Source of the DNA: JAVXAG01 sp040307645
GTDB taxonomy: Bacteria > Bacillota > Clostridia > Peptostreptococcales > Anaerovoracaceae
Length of the DNA stretch: 6,232 nucleotides
Direction of reading: 5' to 3'
Assembly (NCBI GenBank): GCA_040307645.1
Contig: JAWRJF010000071.1
Coordinates: 1 to 6,232 of the forward strand
Part shown: in pieces, positions 4,200-6,232 of the stretch
Numbering within the stretch: the stretch's first letter is position 1
Layout of the letters: the number at the start of each line of letters is the position of its first letter
The notes under the pieces: model-generated
Databases searched by the model: none
Told to the model about the DNA's origin: nothing
What the model saw: only the letters and a program-made list of their open reading frames with translations
Translations under genes and position numbers: made by a program

Positions 4200-5924
4200 G
4201 TGTTTAAAAATAGTGTAGATAAAGAAAATATTGCAGTTATGTATTTAAGACTCTCAAAAGAAGATGGAGAAAAAACAGAAAGTAACTCTATATCCAACCA
4301 AAGAGAGATGATACATTCCTACGCAAAGAGAAATCAATTTATCATATGCAAAGAGTATGTTGATGATGGATATTCAGGAGCAACTTTTGATAGACCTAAC
4401 TTTAAAGAAATGATGAAAGATGCTTATGATAAGAAATTTGATACCATCATTGTAAAAGACCTATCAAGATTTGGTAGAGATTATATAGAAGCAGGCAAAT
4501 ATATCCAAAGAATATTCCCTGAAAACGGTATAAGATTTATATCTGTAAATGACAATTATGATAGTAAAGTTGCAGATATGAACGATACACACCTAATACT
4601 GCCTATAAAAAATTTTATCAACGACAGCTACTGTAGAGATATTTCCAATAAGGTAAAGAGTTCTCAGAAGATAAAAAGAGAAAAAGGCGATTTTATCAGT
4701 GCCTTTGCACCTTATGGATATAAAAAGTCTGAGGAGAATAAAAACAAGTTAGTGATTGATAAAGAGATATCGGATACTATCAAAAATATATTTGATATGA
4801 AGCTTATGGGATATTCCTCAAAGGCAATTGCAGATGAACTAAATCATTTAGGAGTTTTAACTCCAAGAAAATATAAAGAAAGTCAAGGCTTTAAGTGTAA
4901 TGGCTTTCAAAACATAAAAGGTGGAAATTGGACAGCAAAGGCAGTAAACAGAATTATAGAAAATGAAGTATATATTGGAAATACCTTACAGGGCAAGAGT
5001 ATTACTTTAAACTATAAAAATAAAAAACAGATAGAAAAAGAGAAAGAAGAATGGATAAGGGTGGAAGATACTCATGAGCCAATCATAGGTAAGGAAATTT
5101 TTGCTATTGCAAATACGATGTTAAAAAGAGATTTAAATAACTCTCGTGGTAAAGATAAAATTGATATTTTTACCGGGATGTTGTTTTGTAAAGAATGTGG
5201 AAGTTCTCTAATTAGAAGAACTGTGAAGTATAAAGAAAGAGAAGAGATTTTCTATATATGCTCAAAGTATAATAAGGAAAAATCTTGCTCAAGACACAGC
5301 ATAAAGGAAGAAACCTTGATAAAAGCAGTGTCTAAAACAATAAAATCCTATATTGAATTTAATGAAAAGTTATATTCCAAAGTTCAGTTTATAGATATAA
5401 ATAGAAACTTGAAAGACAATCAAATTCCTATATTAAAACGAGAAAAAGCGATGACGGAAGAACTGTTATCTTCACTTTACCTTGATTTAAAAGAGGATGT
5501 AATCAGTAAAGAAGAATATCAGCTTTTTAGAAAAAACTATATGGAAAAACTCACTAAGTTAGATGAAAGTATCCAGTATAGATTAAGGAGGCAAGAAGAT
5601 ACAAAGGATAAGATAGATAAAAATAAGAGCTGGATCATTGATATTAACAGATATAAAAATCTATCCGAAATAGATAGATTATCTGTTGTGATGCTTATTG
5701 ATAAAATTTTTATTTCTGAAGATAAGACGATAGATATTAGGTTTAATCATACTGAAGAGTTATCTTTGCTTGAAGCAATGGTTAAAACGGATAAGACCGA
5801 ACTTAAGAATAATATTCTAGTACAGAAAAACATTGTTACAAATAGAAGGCTAAAGGCTACACCTACTGTTACTGTTATGAATAAAAGTCTTATAAGTGCT
5901 GAAAGTGAGGTGTGTTATGGCTAG
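4200..5924 (+). CDS. Large serine recombinase (element integrase/excisionase), complete
   Basis: This is a 574-residue protein with a GTG start 7 bases after AAAGGAGG. The resolvase-type catalytic domain (about 11-155) has YLRLS (15-19; S19 is the expected nucleophile and R17 an active-site Arg), DDGYSG (55-60), DRP (64-66) and VKDLSRFGRD (85-94; R90 and R93). The 'Recombinase' DNA-binding domain follows at about 165-270 (APYGYKK at 170-176, NWTAKAVNRII at 243-253). A zinc ribbon has Cys at 330, 333, 354 and 363, and a charged coiled-coil region lies at about 400-490. This order and length are typical of the TnpX/TndX group. Such enzymes cut and rejoin att sites through a phosphoserine link to excise and integrate the element without host homology. 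No catalytic residue is missing. Its end overlaps a second recombinase by 8 bases. Confidence 0.93.
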   Translation: MFKNSVDKENIAVMYLRLSKEDGEKTESNSISNQREMIHSYAKRNQFIICKEYVDDGYSGATFDRPNFKEMMKDAYDKKFDTIIVKDLSRFGRDYIEAGKYIQRIFPENGIRFISVNDNYDSKVADMNDTHLILPIKNFINDSYCRDISNKVKSSQKIKREKGDFISAFAPYGYKKSEENKNKLVIDKEISDTIKNIFDMKLMGYSSKAIADELNHLGVLTPRKYKESQGFKCNGFQNIKGGNWTAKAVNRIIENEVYIGNTLQGKSITLNYKNKKQIEKEKEEWIRVEDTHEPIIGKEIFAIANTMLKRDLNNSRGKDKIDIFTGMLFCKECGSSLIRRTVKYKEREEIFYICSKYNKEKSCSRHSIKEETLIKAVSKTIKSYIEFNEKLYSKVQFIDINRNLKDNQIPILKREKAMTEELLSSLYLDLKEDVISKEEYQLFRKNYMEKLTKLDESIQYRLRRQEDTKDKIDKNKSWIIDINRYKNLSEIDRLSVVMLIDKIFISEDKTIDIRFNHTEELSLLEAMVKTDKTELKNNILVQKNIVTNRRLKATPTVTVMNKSLISAESEVCYG

Positions 5925-6099
5925 AACAAAAAATAGACATATATCACAATTAGAAATCAGCACAAAAGTCATAAAAGTGGCTGAAAAGACATATATTTCC
6001 GGTATTTATACAAGACTATCACAGGAAAGAAAAGAAGATTACAGAGATAAAAGTAATTCCCTTGAAATGCAGGAGGAGCTTTGTATAAAAGAAGTGTAA
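5917..6099 (+). pseudogene. Second large serine recombinase, truncated after about 60 residues
   Basis: ATG 5917, with GTGAGGTG upstream, overlaps the end of the first recombinase by 8 bases. A GTG at 5896 in the same frame is less likely. The product is 60 residues: a basic N-terminal tail, then the start of a resolvase domain with YTRLSQE (31-37; S35 the expected nucleophile, R33) and KSNSLEMQEEL (45-55). It stops at TAA 6097-6099, where the family would continue with a 'DDGYSG'-like segment and about 450 more residues. The next 100 bases carry no continuing homology in any frame, so this is a real truncation and not a frameshift. Tandem serine recombinases are known in some conjugative elements and in ccrA/ccrB, where both partners may be needed. 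If so, this element might no longer move on its own. Confidence 0.8.
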
Positions 6100-6147
6100 A
6101 TGATAAACTGATAATGTAGAAAAATTAGAATCTCAAAATGCACAAAT

Positions 6148-6170
6148 TTATACATTTTTTCTTGTATAAT
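6148..6170 (+). promoter_or_regulatory. Consensus -10 box inside a 7-bp inverted repeat (promoter and operator)
   Basis: TATAAT (6165-6170) is a perfect -10 box 35 bases before the start codon at 6205. TTATACA (6148-6154) and TGTATAA (6163-6169) are perfect inverted repeats with an 8-base spacer, and the right arm lies over the -10 box. A dimeric repressor bound there would block transcription. No good -35 is visible at normal spacing; TGCACA (6139-6144) lies 20 bases away. Confidence 0.5.
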
Positions 6171-6204
6171 ATTTCTAAAAAGCTTAACTGACAGGAGAGA
6201 TATT

Positions 6205-6232
6205 ATGCGAAAAGATGTATTGAATCAAATTA
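6205..6232 (+). CDS. Start of an unidentified gene (3' end outside window)
   Basis: ATG 6205 is preceded by AGGAG (6193-6197) at a spacing of 7 and by a -10 box. Nine full codons are visible, reading MRKDVLNQI, with no stop before the window edge. This is too little to assign a family. Its position just past the broken recombinase suggests host DNA next to the element, or a neighbouring cassette. The operator-like repeat over its promoter would fit a regulated or self-regulated gene. Confidence 0.55.

Noticed and set aside
5896..5916. GTG 5896 as start of the second recombinase
   Set aside because: The upstream ribosome binding site is poor, and ATG 5917 has GTGAGGTG close by and gives the usual short basic N-terminal tail.
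1..6232. CRISPR arrays, tRNA or rRNA genes, insertion sequences
   Set aside because: I saw no regularly spaced direct repeats, no cloverleaf or conserved rRNA core, and no DDE transposase or terminal inverted repeats. The only mobile-element enzymes are the serine recombinases.

Overview
The window is AT-rich DNA with Gram-positive signals: AGGAGG-type ribosome binding sites, ATGA operon overlaps, TTG/GTG/ATG starts and U-tract terminators. It most likely comes from a low-GC Firmicute, such as a clostridial or peptoniphilaceous anaerobe or a streptococcus. Every intact gene reads on the + strand. The second half looks like the recombination end of an integrative or mobilizable element. The first half looks like accessory cargo.

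Region 1 (1-2656) is a tight operon. It holds the C-terminal end of an ABC transporter ATPase, two membrane proteins that look like ABC-2 type permeases and are joined by 4-base ATGA overlaps, and a small secreted protein with a phospholipase A2 core (calcium loop, His-Asp pair, six cysteines). The transporter may export something, or may protect the cell from its own membrane-active product. Both are inferences.

Region 2 (2657-3064) has no convincing gene except a possible short leader ORF. It contains two 8-bp inverted repeats. It ends in a strong intrinsic-terminator hairpin placed directly ahead of a sigma-like gene. The 3' arm and U-tract of that hairpin can instead pair, over 13 perfect base pairs, with that gene's ribosome binding site, so the segment reads as an RNA switch.

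Region 3 (3065-4101) holds the sigma-70 region-4-like protein, a clear terminator, about 420 bases of structured non-coding sequence with a tiny Cys-rich ORF, and a 55-residue acidic protein resembling the TnpW family of Tn4451-type elements.

Region 4 (4102-6099) begins with two hairpins. The second buries the ribosome binding site of a complete 574-residue large serine recombinase. A second large serine recombinase overlaps its end by 8 bases but stops after 60 residues.

Region 5 (6100-6232) is probably outside the element, or beyond a deletion junction. It has a consensus -10 box inside a 7-bp inverted repeat and the first nine codons of an unidentified gene with a good ribosome binding site.

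The most unusual feature is that both the sigma-like gene and the recombinase carry RNA structures able to hide their ribosome binding sites. This suggests that element excision is held in check at the RNA level.
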